Shown: positions 18,993-29,338, counted from the first letter of the stretch. The stretch: DNA of 64,000 nucleotides from Prevotella denticola (GCF_900454835.1 NZ_UGTM01000001.1:1860501-1924500), one strand, 5' to 3'. Notes: generated from the sequence alone by a model not told the origin. Program-made: numbers and translations.

Positions 18993-20502
18993 ATTGGTTC
19001 ATGCTCAGCAGCTCTTCAAGGTTTGTGCGGCTGTTGGAGAGTCGGGGAATCTTGTGCTGACCGCCGAGTTTTCCCTTTGTCTTTAGCCAGTCGTTGAAGA
19101 GGTCCTTGCGTGCAACTATGATTTCCAGCGGCTGGAGGGTGACGTTGTGGAAACGCTTTGCCTCATAGTCGGAGTTAATCTCCTGGAGTTTCGCATCGAG
19201 GACAGCGGCAAACTGCTCCAGAGACTCCGGTGCCTTGGCGAACTCTATGAGCCACTGATGGCGGCATTTTGCCTTCGCATCCATATAGATAGGTGCTGCC
19301 GTATAGTCGGAAATCTGTGCCCCGGTGGCCTTGCAGGCCGCCTCGAGGCCCTTTTCGGCATTGTCCATGATCAGCTCTTCACCGAAAGCATTGATGAAGT
19401 ACTTTGTCCTTCCGGTGATGATGAACTTATAAGGATGGGTCGAAGTAAACTGAACCGTGTCGCCGATTTCATAACGCCACAATCCGCAGGAGGTGCTGAT
19501 GAGCATGGCATAGTTGCGTCCTGTCTCCACGCCGGACAATGGAACAATGTTCGGGTGTTCGCTGCCGAACTCGTCCATGGGCAGGAACTCGTAAAACACA
19601 CCATAGTCTATCATGAGCGACAGACTGCTGTCCGCCGGGTCGTCCTGTATGCCGAAGAAGCCTTCGGAGGCGTTGTAAGTCTCCATGTAGTTCATGTCCG
19701 GCTTGGTGATGAGCTGCTGGTATTGCTCCCGGTAAGGTGTGAAGGCGATGCCGCCATGGAAGAACACCTCCAGATTGGGCCATACCTCCTCCAGATGCTG
19801 CTTGCCGCTCAGTTCCATCACACGTACCAGTACGGACAGCATCCACGACGGCACGCCTGATATGTTGGTCACGTTCTGCCTCAGCGTTTCCCGTGCGATA
19901 CGGTCGCGTTTCACCTCGAAGTCGCTCAGCAAGGCGGTCTCCTTCTTCGGGACCCGGCACAGGTTGGCAAGCGGGTTGATGTTCTCGATGAGAATGGCAC
20001 TCAGGTCACCGACAAGCGAATTGGGCAGGTTGTAGTTCGGAGAATGGCTTCCCCCAAGGATAAGGCTCTTGCCATTGAAGAGCCGGCTCTCCGGATGATT
20101 GCCGAGATAATAGGCAATCACATCCTTCCCGCCCTGGTAGTGAATGGTCTGCAATCCCTCGTGGGAAACCGGGATGAACTTGCTCTTGTCATTGGTCGTA
20201 CCCGACGACTTGGCGTACCATCTCACCGTCCCCGGCCAGAGCACATTGCGTTCTCCGTGGCGCATACGGTCGATGTCGCCCTTCAGTTCTTCGTAGGTAT
20301 TGACCGGAATGTTCTGTACGAAATCATCATAGGTCCTGATTGTCGAGAACAGATGTTTCCGTCCGTATTCGGTGTCTTTCGCCCGTTCTACGAGGTATTC
20401 CATGACTTCCCGCTGGATAGTCTCTCCCTCCTTACCGTATCGCTCAAGCTCCTTACGGCGCGGCTGGAAGTACAGTTTGTTTACTATATCAGTAAGACTC
20501 AT
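18991..20502 (-). CDS. GH3 auxin-responsive-promoter family protein
   Basis: A 503-residue cytoplasmic protein of the GH3/JAR1-like adenylating superfamily. The ATP-binding signature is visible in WYAKSSGTTNDKSKFIPVS (about residues 95-115), with a later GLWRYEIGDTVQFT segment and a TGRTKYFINAFGEELI stretch typical of the C-terminal adenylate-forming region. Plant relatives join amino acids to hormone acids; the bacterial substrate is unknown. Length is normal. It lies upstream of the Ig-like lipoprotein gene on the same strand. A TACTTTTG element at 20529-20536 could be its -7 box. Confidence 0.85.
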   Translation of the reverse strand: MSLTDIVNKLYFQPRRKELERYGKEGETIQREVMEYLVERAKDTEYGRKHLFSTIRTYDDFVQNIPVNTYEELKGDIDRMRHGERNVLWPGTVRWYAKSSGTTNDKSKFIPVSHEGLQTIHYQGGKDVIAYYLGNHPESRLFNGKSLILGGSHSPNYNLPNSLVGDLSAILIENINPLANLCRVPKKETALLSDFEVKRDRIARETLRQNVTNISGVPSWMLSVLVRVMELSGKQHLEEVWPNLEVFFHGGIAFTPYREQYQQLITKPDMNYMETYNASEGFFGIQDDPADSSLSLMIDYGVFYEFLPMDEFGSEHPNIVPLSGVETGRNYAMLISTSCGLWRYEIGDTVQFTSTHPYKFIITGRTKYFINAFGEELIMDNAEKGLEAACKATGAQISDYTAAPIYMDAKAKCRHQWLIEFAKAPESLEQFAAVLDAKLQEINSDYEAKRFHNVTLQPLEIIVARKDLFNDWLKTKGKLGGQHKIPRLSNSRTNLEELLSMNQ

Positions 20503-20528
20503 TCAATTTTCTCTGGTTGTTTAAATTG

Positions 20529-20536
20529 CAAAAGTA
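20529..20536 (-). promoter_or_regulatory. -7 element (TACTTTTG) for the GH3-family gene
   Basis: It matches TAnnTTTG on the minus strand, 27 bases before the start. A second identical TACTTTTG occurs at 20549-20556. No clear -33 TTG was found for either. Confidence 0.35.
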
Positions 20537-20711
20537 CGCCAAAAAAGCCAAAAGTACAGGCTTTTTCTATATTTTAACACAGCATTCAAGGCCTTCGGAA
20601 AAGGCGTTTCTCCATCTGCCAAAAGCGACAAGAGAGACACGGCCGCACAGTGCCGTCGCACTGCAAGCTCTCCCTCATGCTGCCGTATGGGAAAGTTTTT
20701 TTACGGAAAAG

Positions 20712-20741
20712 TTGGTCGTATCGAAAAAAAAACTAACTTTG
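20712..20741 (+). promoter_or_regulatory. Bacteroidetes promoter for the outer-membrane protein
   Basis: TTG at 20712-20714, a 19-base spacer, then TAACTTTG at 20734-20741. This matches both consensus elements and leaves a short leader before the ATG at 20777. Confidence 0.7.
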
Positions 20742-20776
20742 CAGACTATACGACTAATAACGAGAAACGGTTTACC

Positions 20777-22954
20777 ATGCGAAAGAAAGCCCTGCTAACC
20801 CTCGCCGTCAGCCTTGCAGCAGCATCTCTGCCGGCACAGAACGTGGCCCGGACCGACTCTACCGAGACACATAAGATGGAGGAAGTCATCGTAACGCAAA
20901 GGCGTCAGCTTATCAAGAATGATATTGACAAGCTGACGTATGACGTGCAGCACGACAAGACTGCACAGACCAAAACAACCTTGGAAATACTCAAGAAAAT
21001 ACCGCTTGTCACTGTTGACGGGCAGGAAAACATCAAAATCCAAGGCTCTGCCAGTTTCAAGGTTTACAAGAACGGACACCCCGACCCCAGCCTTTCAGGA
21101 CAGAACCTCAAGGATATCCTGAAGGCAATACCCGCTTCCACCATCAAGAGAATAGAGGTAATCACCGATCCCGGAGCCAAGTATGATGCCGAGGGAACCA
21201 CGGCGATCCTCAACATCGTCATGTTGGGCAGCTCAAGACTACAAGGGGTATCGGGCAATGTAAATGCAGGTGCAGACACGAATGGCTCTACAAGAGTCGG
21301 GGCCTACCTGACCACACAAGCCGGAAAGCTCACAACGGCTGTCAATTATAACTACGCAGACCAAAACAAGAAACAGACAGAAAATGATCGGGATGAGGCC
21401 TACGACTACGTAAAGACCGGCGAACACACACATGAATATGGCAAGAACAGCACGGGGGCAAAGATACATTTCGGCAATATCAGTGCCAGTTACGAAATTG
21501 ATTCCCTCAACCTATTAACAGCATCCACCAATTTCTTCGGCTATAAAGCCGATGCCAACACACAAAGCACGACTGAACGATGGGACAGAAACAATCGATT
21601 GATTTATAAATTCGATTCGGATGTAACCACACCGGGCTACTCCTATCTTAATCTTGGAGGACGTTTTGATTATCAACACAAGACCCGCTTAGAAGGAGAA
21701 ACGCTTACACTCTCTTATATGCTGGCTGCTACACGACAGCACACCACATTCCGTCAGACATATAGCAATATGACAAACTTCCCTGCCGATTATACGAGTT
21801 ATGACCAAAACAGCCGTGAACGCTTCACAGAACATACGTTCCAGATTGACTATGTACGGCCCTTTGGCAAACACCACAAGCTGGAAAGCGGAACGAAATA
21901 CATTCTCCGACACAACAACAGCACGTCATTGATGGACTATCAGGGTACAACACCTGATATGGAAAACAGGTTCAGGCATAACGCACAGGTAGCAGCTGCT
22001 TACTTGTCTTATATCCTCACCGCTGGTAAATGGTCGGCTCGTGCGGGCTTAAGATATGAATATACCCACATGAAAGCCACCTATCCCGATGGCAGTAATA
22101 CTGATTTCCACGCTCATCTCAATGACTGGGTACCGTCAGCAAGCATACAATACAAAATCAATGACGGACAGACGCTGAAATTAAGCTACAATACCAGCAT
22201 CAACCGACCGGGCATCAGCTATCTCAATCCGGCTGTAATCAGCACGCCCACTTCGCTGTCCTTTGGTAATGCAGACTTAGGAAGCAGCCGTAACCAAAAG
22301 CTGCAAATGGAATATATGCTGGTGACATCAAAACTCACTGTCCAGTTTAATCCCTACTATTCTTTTACCAACAACGGTATCGCTCACATCTTTTATGAGC
22401 AGAACCGCAGAAATGTGTCCACTTATCAGAACGTATTGAAAAGCAAAGTCTTCGGTATTTCATCCTACACAGAATGGACTCCTTTCACCGGAACGACATT
22501 TACACTCAACGCCTCGATGCGTTATGCACACATCACCTTGCCCACACCTTACATCAAGAACAGCGGATGCGGTGGTGGTATCTACTTTGACTGGGAGCAG
22601 AAAATACCCTGGAAACTGACGTTGACGACCAGTCTTGGAGGTGAATACGGCAACAGAGTTTACAATCCGTATGCCATTGAGGGGCACTGGTTCTACTATG
22701 ATTTCACCTTGACACGCCGCTTTCTCAAGGACAAGCTGACAGTATCTCTATCAGCCGAGTCGCCTTTCATCAAAGAAAAACCAACTACCTATCGTACCGT
22801 TCAAGGTGATTATACAGGTTTTGAACGTGCTGTAATGAAACCCCGATGCTTCGGTATCCGTCTCTCATGGAACTTCGGCAAGCTGAAGGCCAGCGTGAAG
22901 AAAGCCGACCGAAGCATCGAAAACGACGACCTGGTGGGTGGCGTGAAGAAGTGA
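20777..22954 (+). CDS. TonB-type outer-membrane beta-barrel protein
   Basis: A 725-residue outer-membrane protein with a signal peptide (KKALLTLAVSLAAASLPAQ). The plug domain begins at once (KMEEVIVTQRRQLIKNDIDK), with KVYKNGHPDP and IEVITDPGAKYDAEGTTAIL typical of this group. The barrel (about residues 200-715) belongs to the outer-membrane beta-barrel type found in Bacteroidetes. Unlike the relative at 61202-63682 it has no N-terminal carboxypeptidase-regulatory domain. Substrate is unknown. The start at 20777 follows the promoter at the correct distance; the longer frame from 20687 would begin upstream of that promoter. Confidence 0.85.
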   Translation: MRKKALLTLAVSLAAASLPAQNVARTDSTETHKMEEVIVTQRRQLIKNDIDKLTYDVQHDKTAQTKTTLEILKKIPLVTVDGQENIKIQGSASFKVYKNGHPDPSLSGQNLKDILKAIPASTIKRIEVITDPGAKYDAEGTTAILNIVMLGSSRLQGVSGNVNAGADTNGSTRVGAYLTTQAGKLTTAVNYNYADQNKKQTENDRDEAYDYVKTGEHTHEYGKNSTGAKIHFGNISASYEIDSLNLLTASTNFFGYKADANTQSTTERWDRNNRLIYKFDSDVTTPGYSYLNLGGRFDYQHKTRLEGETLTLSYMLAATRQHTTFRQTYSNMTNFPADYTSYDQNSRERFTEHTFQIDYVRPFGKHHKLESGTKYILRHNNSTSLMDYQGTTPDMENRFRHNAQVAAAYLSYILTAGKWSARAGLRYEYTHMKATYPDGSNTDFHAHLNDWVPSASIQYKINDGQTLKLSYNTSINRPGISYLNPAVISTPTSLSFGNADLGSSRNQKLQMEYMLVTSKLTVQFNPYYSFTNNGIAHIFYEQNRRNVSTYQNVLKSKVFGISSYTEWTPFTGTTFTLNASMRYAHITLPTPYIKNSGCGGGIYFDWEQKIPWKLTLTTSLGGEYGNRVYNPYAIEGHWFYYDFTLTRRFLKDKLTVSLSAESPFIKEKPTTYRTVQGDYTGFERAVMKPRCFGIRLSWNFGKLKASVKKADRSIENDDLVGGVKK

Positions 22955-23001
22955 ATCCCCTACCCTCTTTCCCGCCAAAAACGCCATTCCCGACCAGCGG
23001 G

Positions 23002-23041
23002 AGGCCATGAGCCGGCAGCATCGCCCTCCGGCTCATGGCCT
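23002..23041. terminator. Convergent hairpin with 14-bp perfect stem
   Basis: AGGCCATGAGCCGG (23002-23015) pairs perfectly with CCGGCTCATGGCCT (23028-23041), followed by TT. It separates the outer-membrane protein gene and the GH2 gene and could work for both. Confidence 0.7.
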
Positions 23042-23059
23042 TTCCATGATGTACTGCCG

Positions 23060-25540
23060 TCAATCCCCTTTCGCCCCATTGCCGGTACCGCAGAGGGTAA
23101 TCCGCTTACTGATGTCGCACTTTCTGTCGTGTACGGTCAATGTGACATCCCCTTTCCCCGCAGTCCTTTCAATGATGACAACCAGTTTGCCATGAAAGAG
23201 TTTCATGTGCGGTTCAGCGAACGACTCCAATGATGTAGGGTCGCCATTGCAGACCGCCTTGAAGCTGCCTGCACCTGACACGGAGAAGGAAAGCTCGTCA
23301 TCAGCGTCAGGCACAGGGACTCCTTTCCCGTCAAGCATCGTCACGGTGACGTAGGCAAGGCCGTCACAGGGAAGGCCTTCCACCGTATTGTCACAGGTAA
23401 GGAGCAGCTGCTCGGGCTTACCGGCGGTATAGACAGCCGTCGAACCGACCTTGCGACCCTGTCTGTCGTATGCCACGACCTTCAGTTCTCCAGGCTCATA
23501 AACCACGTTGTCCCACATCAGACGGTAGCGTCCTGCACGCCTCCGGGCCTCTTCCGGTGTGGCGGCATGCCCGGCGGCGGCTTCTCCCTGCACCGCTTTC
23601 CCCGCCTTGCGGCGGCGTCCCTGCGACCTCCCATTGACGAAAAGCTCGGCTTCAGGGTAGCTGGTATAGCAGAAGACGGGCACCTTCTGCCCCTCGCGTC
23701 CGTTCCACGTCCAGTGGGGCAGAAGGTGCAGCGTCGGTTCTTTCGTGTTCCATACCGACCGGTAGAGATAGTAGCGGTCCTTGGGCAGGCCGGCCAGGTC
23801 GCAGGCTCCGAAGTAGCTGCTGCGGCTGGGCCAGTATTCATCGTATGGTGTCGGTTCGCCAAGATAGTCCTCTCCTGTCCATACGAACTGTCCGATGGTG
23901 TAGGGCAGGTCCTCCATGGCGATGAAGTCCTCCTCCGGCAGGTTGCTCCACGAGCACCATTGCGTGTCGTAGCCTGTTACCTGTCCGTCGCTGTCGGCCT
24001 CCGCCACTCCCCATCGGACAGGCAGCTTGTACACCCCACGGCTTGATACCGTCGAGGCCGTCTCCGACCCCAGGAGAAACCCTTTGGGCAGCTGTGCCAC
24101 GTTCCGGTTGTATTTGTAGACACGGTAGTTAAAGCCCGGCACGTCCATCACCTGTGCAAAACCCGACTTCAGGGCATCCTCTGCCCTGTCCATCCCCTGG
24201 GTGACAGGGCGCGACGGGTCCAGCCGGTGGCAGACGGCCTGCAGCCGTCCGGCGATCTGCCGTCCCTCCTCGCTCCACTGCTCCGGAATCTCATTGCCGA
24301 TGCTCCACATGATGATGCTTGGGTGGTTGCGATGATGCCTCACAAGGGCCTCCATGTCCTTGTCGGCCCATTCGTTGAAGAACCGTGCATAGCCGTTCCT
24401 GCACTTGGGATAGACCCACATATCGAAGCTCTCCGCCATCACCATCATTCCCAGCGAGTCGCAGAGCTGCATCAGGAGTTCCGAAGGCATATTGTGTGCC
24501 GTGCGGATGGCATCCGCCCCCATGTCCTTCATGCGCTTTATCCGGCGTATCAGGGCCGTCTTGTTCTCTGCCGCACCGAGCGGTCCGAGGTCATGATGGA
24601 GGCAGACCCCCTTGATCTTCCGCGTCACGCCATTCAGCTGGAAGCCCTTTTCACGGGAGACGGAAACCGTGCGGACTGCCGTCTTCGTCGTGTAAAGAGC
24701 CGTCAGCACATCTCCGTCAAGGGCATAGATCGTGAACGGAATGAGGACGGGATGCTCCGGTGTCCATGCAGTGTACCTTCCCTTCTTCCAGTTCAGCTCG
24801 CCATGCGCCATGCCTGTCTGGGGATTCACGGTAAGGGGAATCTTTTCAAAACGTCCGGAGACAGTGCTGACAGCGACCGCCACCAGCTTCTGTCTCCCGT
24901 CCCATCCGTCGACCTTTGCGTCAACGGAAAGCGTGGCACCGCCGGCATCCAGCCGGATCGTACGCAGATAGACATTCCACGGGTCAATACGCAGCTCGGA
25001 GGTAAGGACGAGTTTCACCGGGCGGTAAAGTCCTGCCCCGGGATACCAGCGTGAACTTTCCTCACGGTTGTTGAGGTGGACGACGATGTTGTTTTCACCC
25101 TTCCGCAGATATTTTGTCGCGTCAACGCGGAAGGCGTTATAGCCATACGCCCAGCGTCCCGCCTCCTTTCCGTTGACATAGACGACAGGTTCCGACATGG
25201 CACCGTCAAAACAGAGATAGGCATGGGAGAAGTCCTTACGGTCGCCGAACGTCAGCCGGAAGCTGTACCATCCCTCGCCGATCCAGGGCAGCGCGCCGCT
25301 GCGTCCCGACTTCTCCGTAGCCTGCTTCTCGCCGTTCTGGGCTATGGCTACACGCTGCAGATCCCATTTCTTGTCGAAAGGGCCGCTGATGGCCCAGTCG
25401 TGGGGGATGTCCACGGCCTGCCAGTGGAGACTGTCACGTGAGAAGTTCCAGGTCTTCAGGTTGATGACCCGTACCTGTGCGATGCCGGCTGTGACATGAC
25501 AGAAGATGAATGATAAGGTAAAGAGTATACTTGTCTTCAT
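23060..25540 (-). CDS. GH2 family beta-galactosidase-like hydrolase
   Basis: An 826-residue exported glycoside hydrolase (signal peptide MKTSILFTLSFIFCHVTAGI). The sugar-binding domain and Ig-like domain precede a TIM barrel. The acid/base glutamate is seen in MWSIGNEIPEQW (about E417) and the nucleophile in FVWTGEDYLGEP (about E556). After the barrel comes a domain typical of Bacteroidetes GH2 enzymes (DUF4982 type) and another Ig-like end. A beta-galactosidase is most likely; beta-glucuronidase or mannosidase activity cannot be excluded. No SusCD pair is adjacent. The upstream spacer holds a GGGAA array. Confidence 0.88.
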   Translation of the reverse strand: MKTSILFTLSFIFCHVTAGIAQVRVINLKTWNFSRDSLHWQAVDIPHDWAISGPFDKKWDLQRVAIAQNGEKQATEKSGRSGALPWIGEGWYSFRLTFGDRKDFSHAYLCFDGAMSEPVVYVNGKEAGRWAYGYNAFRVDATKYLRKGENNIVVHLNNREESSRWYPGAGLYRPVKLVLTSELRIDPWNVYLRTIRLDAGGATLSVDAKVDGWDGRQKLVAVAVSTVSGRFEKIPLTVNPQTGMAHGELNWKKGRYTAWTPEHPVLIPFTIYALDGDVLTALYTTKTAVRTVSVSREKGFQLNGVTRKIKGVCLHHDLGPLGAAENKTALIRRIKRMKDMGADAIRTAHNMPSELLMQLCDSLGMMVMAESFDMWVYPKCRNGYARFFNEWADKDMEALVRHHRNHPSIIMWSIGNEIPEQWSEEGRQIAGRLQAVCHRLDPSRPVTQGMDRAEDALKSGFAQVMDVPGFNYRVYKYNRNVAQLPKGFLLGSETASTVSSRGVYKLPVRWGVAEADSDGQVTGYDTQWCSWSNLPEEDFIAMEDLPYTIGQFVWTGEDYLGEPTPYDEYWPSRSSYFGACDLAGLPKDRYYLYRSVWNTKEPTLHLLPHWTWNGREGQKVPVFCYTSYPEAELFVNGRSQGRRRKAGKAVQGEAAAGHAATPEEARRRAGRYRLMWDNVVYEPGELKVVAYDRQGRKVGSTAVYTAGKPEQLLLTCDNTVEGLPCDGLAYVTVTMLDGKGVPVPDADDELSFSVSGAGSFKAVCNGDPTSLESFAEPHMKLFHGKLVVIIERTAGKGDVTLTVHDRKCDISKRITLCGTGNGAKGD

Positions 25541-25606
25541 TGTTTAAAGTGTATTTGTCTGCTGTTTTCATTTTCCCGGCATCCCTGTCCCCACGTCACT
25601 GCCATC

Positions 25607-25694
25607 GGGAATCCTGTTCCCAACCGGTCGGGAAGAGTGTTCCCAACGTCCGGGACCCATGTTCCCAACGCCTGGGAACGGCATTCCCGACAAC
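25607..25694 (+). repeat. GGGAA-N5-TTCCC array, copy 1
   Basis: Four units on a 22-bp spacing (one is 23), each GGGAAnnnnnTTCCC followed by about seven bases that bring the next GGGAA. The neighbouring TTCCC and GGGAA also form longer dyads such as TTCCCAACGCCTGGGAA. It lies between the nucleoside kinase and GH2 genes. Confidence 0.85.
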
Positions 25695-25806
25695 TGGATG
25701 CGAGCGTCATTGTGTTGTTTCCTGACATCGGGGACCTGTAAACAGATGTTCTCAGGACGTATTCCCCATACATCCCACACGGAAAGTCTGTTTCAGGAAT
25801 GCCGGC

Positions 25807-27474
25807 TCAGTACTTGAACGAACTGCCTCCGAGGAACTCTCGCAGCAGCGATGTCGGCGGAAGGGCACGGAAGGGCAGGGGAGAGAAATACTTGAGGAAC
25901 TTGCGCAGCCGGTAGGCTTCGGCATACTCCTCGCAGTTTTCGGGCACCTGTTCCAGCACCTCCTCGGCCTGCGGCTTGATGACGGCCAGCTCGAAGAGCA
26001 TGGCCGTATTGAACATTACATCGGCCTGTTCCTGATAGGGGAATATCCATTTGTTCTCGCCGGCACGCACACTGGGCCACCTGTGGATGGTCTCCTGTGC
26101 CGAACAGCCACGGTATTTGTAGTCGCGTACGATGCGCCGCAGGAGGCGGTTGTCGGTTGTCGGGATATAATTATGGTCGTCCAGGAGGATGGTGGTGAGG
26201 GCGGAAGCATAGATCTTGAACTTCTTTTCATCGGGAATCTGTGCTGTCAGCAGGGGATTGAGGCCGTGGATGCCCTCCACGACGAGCACGTTGTTCTCGT
26301 CCAGATGCAGCTTTTTCCCGCTCTTCTCGCTCATTCCTGTTTGGAAGTTATACTTCGGCAGTTCCACTTCCTCGCCCCGGAAGAGGGCATTGAACTGCTC
26401 GTTGATGAGCGGGATGTTCAGTGCATGGATGCTCTCGTAGTCGAGTTCTCCGTTCTCGTCCTTCGGTGTGTCCTCACGATGTACGAAGTAGTCGTCCAGC
26501 GAAATCTGCACGGGCTTCACGCCGCTGGCAAGGAGCTGCACGGAGAGCCGCTTGCAGAAGGTCGTCTTGCCGCTGGAGGAAGGTCCGGCGATGAGCACGA
26601 CTTTTGTCTCTTTCCTGCCGGCAATCGTGTCGGCGATCTGCGATATCTTCTTTTCCTGCAGTGCCTCGCTGACGTTGATGAGGTCGGTGGAAAATCCCTT
26701 CTTCACGGCTTCGTTGAAATCGCCTACGGTCTTGATGCCGAGGATGCCCTGCCAGCGGTGATGCTCCTTGAACACCTCGAACATCTTGTCCTGGCGTATC
26801 AGTTCGCCCAGCCTGGAGGGATCCTGTGCGGAAGGGATGCGCAAGAGGACACCGTCGAAGTAAGGTTCCAGGCCGAAGAGGTGGATCTGTGCGGTATTCG
26901 TGAGCATCGAACCGTAGTAATAGTCCTTGTAGTCGTCGAGCACGTAATAGACCGAATAGAGCGTGCCGCTGCTGCGCAGCAGCTTTGCTTTCTGCCCGTC
27001 GCCGAGACGGTTGAACATTTCGACGGCTTCTTCCGTCGTGGTCTCAAAACGCTGTATGGGCAGGCGGGCATCGATGATTTCCTGCATACGGGTGCGGATG
27101 CGGCGCACGTCGTCGGGCGTAACGGCGTGTCCGAGCTTCAGATTGCAGTAGTAGCCGTTCGAGACAGGGATGTCGATCACCACGCTGCTGCCCGGATAGA
27201 GGTCGTGTACGGCCTTGCACAGCACGAGAAACAGCGAACGGGTGTAGGTACGGATGCCCGAGGGCGCGTGCAGGTCGAGGTATTCCACGTCCTTGTTGTG
27301 GTAGACACGGTAGTGCAGTCCCTCCACCTTGTTGTTCACTTTGGCACTCACGGGACCGAAAGTCATCTGGAGATTATTTTCCTTGTAAATGTCAGAAAGT
27401 GTACTTCCGATTGGGACTTTCAGACTTTTTTTGTTATTTTTGCAGCGGATTTGCAGTACTTGTTTCATCATCAT
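25807..27474 (-). CDS. Nucleoside kinase with TGS/ThrRS-like N-terminus
   Basis: A 555-residue cytoplasmic protein with two parts. The C-terminal half is a uridine-kinase-like P-loop kinase; the Walker A motif is GPSSSGKTTF at about 297-306 and ISLDDYFVHREDTP follows. The N-terminal half resembles the TGS and second additional domains of threonyl-tRNA synthetase (VPIGSTLSDIYKEN, then LGHAVTPDDVRRI). This fusion is standard in Bacteroidetes; the substrate is usually annotated as uridine or cytidine but is not certain. Three consecutive ATG codons (27474, 27471, 27468) are possible starts. The gene is divergent from the Na/Pi cotransporter gene, and the spacer holds a CCGTTT-tgt-AAACGG dyad at 27508-27522. 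Confidence 0.85.
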   Translation of the reverse strand: MMMKQVLQIRCKNNKKSLKVPIGSTLSDIYKENNLQMTFGPVSAKVNNKVEGLHYRVYHNKDVEYLDLHAPSGIRTYTRSLFLVLCKAVHDLYPGSSVVIDIPVSNGYYCNLKLGHAVTPDDVRRIRTRMQEIIDARLPIQRFETTTEEAVEMFNRLGDGQKAKLLRSSGTLYSVYYVLDDYKDYYYGSMLTNTAQIHLFGLEPYFDGVLLRIPSAQDPSRLGELIRQDKMFEVFKEHHRWQGILGIKTVGDFNEAVKKGFSTDLINVSEALQEKKISQIADTIAGRKETKVVLIAGPSSSGKTTFCKRLSVQLLASGVKPVQISLDDYFVHREDTPKDENGELDYESIHALNIPLINEQFNALFRGEEVELPKYNFQTGMSEKSGKKLHLDENNVLVVEGIHGLNPLLTAQIPDEKKFKIYASALTTILLDDHNYIPTTDNRLLRRIVRDYKYRGCSAQETIHRWPSVRAGENKWIFPYQEQADVMFNTAMLFELAVIKPQAEEVLEQVPENCEEYAEAYRLRKFLKYFSPLPFRALPPTSLLREFLGGSSFKY

Positions 27475-27586
27475 GATTGATTGAACGGTTGTCGGTGGAC
27501 AAAAGGTCCGTTTTGTAAACGGAGGGTAAAATTAGCCAAAGTTTTGCAGATTTCCAAAGAATAGACGTCACAAATTAAAAAATTAT

Positions 27587-29296
27587 ATGTCGATTTGGAT
27601 TTTTTTTAAGCTCATTGGCGCATTGGCACTGCTGATGTTCGGTATGAAGGCAATGAGCGAGAGCCTGCAGAAAATGGCAGGTCCACAGCTGCGCCACGTC
27701 CTTGGTGCAATGACTACTAACCGCTTTACAGGAATCCTTACGGGAACGTTCATCACGGCCGCCGTGCAGTCGTCGACGGCGACAACGGTGATGACGGTCA
27801 GCTTCGTGAACGCCGGACTGCTGACGCTGGTACAGGCCATCTCGGTCATCATGGGTGCCAACATCGGCACGACACTGACGGCATGGATCATGTCGGCCGG
27901 CTTCTCGTTCAACATCACCGACTTTGTGTGGCCGGCCTTCTTTATCGGCATAGTCCTGATCTACTCCAAGAAACGCAAGCTCATCGGCGACTTCCTCTTC
28001 GGCGTCTCGTTCATGTTCCTCGGACTGGGAACACTGCGCCAGGCGGGCATCGACATGGACCTGGCACACAACCAGGCTGTGCTCGACTTCTTCAGCCAGT
28101 TCGATCCCAGAAGTTTCTTCACGACGATAGTGTTCCTGCTCATCGGCAGTATTCTGACAATGTGCGTGCAGAGTTCTGCCGCCATCATGGCCATCACGAT
28201 GATTCTCTGTTCCACCGGCGTGCTGCCGATTTACCAGGGCATCGCACTGGTACTGGGCGAGAACATCGGTACGACGGTCACGTCGAACCTCGCTGCACTG
28301 ACTGCCAACACACAGGCCCGGCGGGCGGCGATGGCGCACATGGTGTTCAACGTCTTCGGCGTCATCTGGGTGCTGTGCGTCTTCCATCCTTTCATCAACA
28401 TGGTCTGCAGCTGGGTAGGCTACGATGTCGATATGCCGAAGACCGCCGCCGGCTTTGCCGCCAACGCCGCCAAGCTGAGCTTCGTACTGGCCGCCTTCCA
28501 TACGACGTTCAATGTCACGAACACGCTCATCCTCGTCGGACCTATCAAGTACCTGGAGAAGCTCGTCTGCAAGATCATCAAGCCGAAGGCCAACAAAGAC
28601 GAGGACGAATTCCGTCTGCACTTCATACAGGCGGGCATCATGAAGACCCCGGAGCTATCTGTGCTGGAGGCTTCCAAGGAGATAAAGTCGTTCGCCGAAC
28701 GCATCCAGCGTATGTTCGGCATGGTACGCGAGCTTCTCGGCGAGCGCGATACGGAGAAGTTCAACAAGCTCTTCACGCGTATTGAGAAGTACGAGGGCAT
28801 CTCGGACAACATGGAGATTGAGATTGCGAAGTACCTCGACCAGGTCTCCAACGCCCATCTGAGCGATGAGACGAAAGACAAGGTACGATCCATGCTCCGC
28901 GAGATTTCCGAACTGGAGAGCATCGGTGACGCCTGCTACAACATTGCCCGTACTGAGAGCCGGCGCATCCGCGGCAAGGAAGACTTCACTGAGGAGCAGT
29001 ATGACCACATGCACCAGATGTTCGAACTGACGGATGATGCCCTGACACAGATGAACCGGATTCTTGTCGGTCACCGACAGGACAACGACGTGAACCGTTC
29101 GTTCAACATCGAGAACGAAATCAACAACTACCGCAACCAGCTGCGCTCGCAGAACATCAACGACGTCAACGACCACAAGTACACATACGCCATCGGCACG
29201 ATGTACATGGACATCATCCAGGAGTGTGAGAAGCTGGGCGACTATGTCGTCAACGTCGTCGAGGCCCGTATGGGAGTACGCCAGCAGGAAGCATGA
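27587..29296 (+). CDS. Na/Pi cotransporter family protein with PhoU domain
   Basis: A 569-residue inner-membrane protein. The two family repeats carry QSSTATTVMTVSF (about residue 61) and QSSAAIMAITMIL (about 192), the substrate-binding motif of NptA/SLC34-type phosphate carriers. About eight membrane segments span residues 1-330. The C-terminal 220 residues are a helical PhoU-like domain that probably controls transport. It should import, or in some relatives export, phosphate coupled to sodium. Confidence 0.9.
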   Translation: MSIWIFFKLIGALALLMFGMKAMSESLQKMAGPQLRHVLGAMTTNRFTGILTGTFITAAVQSSTATTVMTVSFVNAGLLTLVQAISVIMGANIGTTLTAWIMSAGFSFNITDFVWPAFFIGIVLIYSKKRKLIGDFLFGVSFMFLGLGTLRQAGIDMDLAHNQAVLDFFSQFDPRSFFTTIVFLLIGSILTMCVQSSAAIMAITMILCSTGVLPIYQGIALVLGENIGTTVTSNLAALTANTQARRAAMAHMVFNVFGVIWVLCVFHPFINMVCSWVGYDVDMPKTAAGFAANAAKLSFVLAAFHTTFNVTNTLILVGPIKYLEKLVCKIIKPKANKDEDEFRLHFIQAGIMKTPELSVLEASKEIKSFAERIQRMFGMVRELLGERDTEKFNKLFTRIEKYEGISDNMEIEIAKYLDQVSNAHLSDETKDKVRSMLREISELESIGDACYNIARTESRRIRGKEDFTEEQYDHMHQMFELTDDALTQMNRILVGHRQDNDVNRSFNIENEINNYRNQLRSQNINDVNDHKYTYAIGTMYMDIIQECEKLGDYVVNVVEARMGVRQQEA

Positions 29297-29338
29297 GCAA
29301 GCGACCGCACTTTATCTAAAGACACATCATGCAAGACA

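Noticed and set aside
18778..19097. Low-complexity frames rich in F, L, P and Y
   Set aside because: They are translations of the 45-bp tandem repeat and contain no other content.
26083..27480. A 465-codon plus-strand open frame
   Set aside because: Opposite the nucleoside kinase, which has a clear P-loop and conserved N-terminus.
27575..28621. A 348-codon minus-strand open frame
   Set aside because: Opposite the Na/Pi cotransporter with both QSS motifs; the frame product is His/Asp/Glu-rich without family resemblance.
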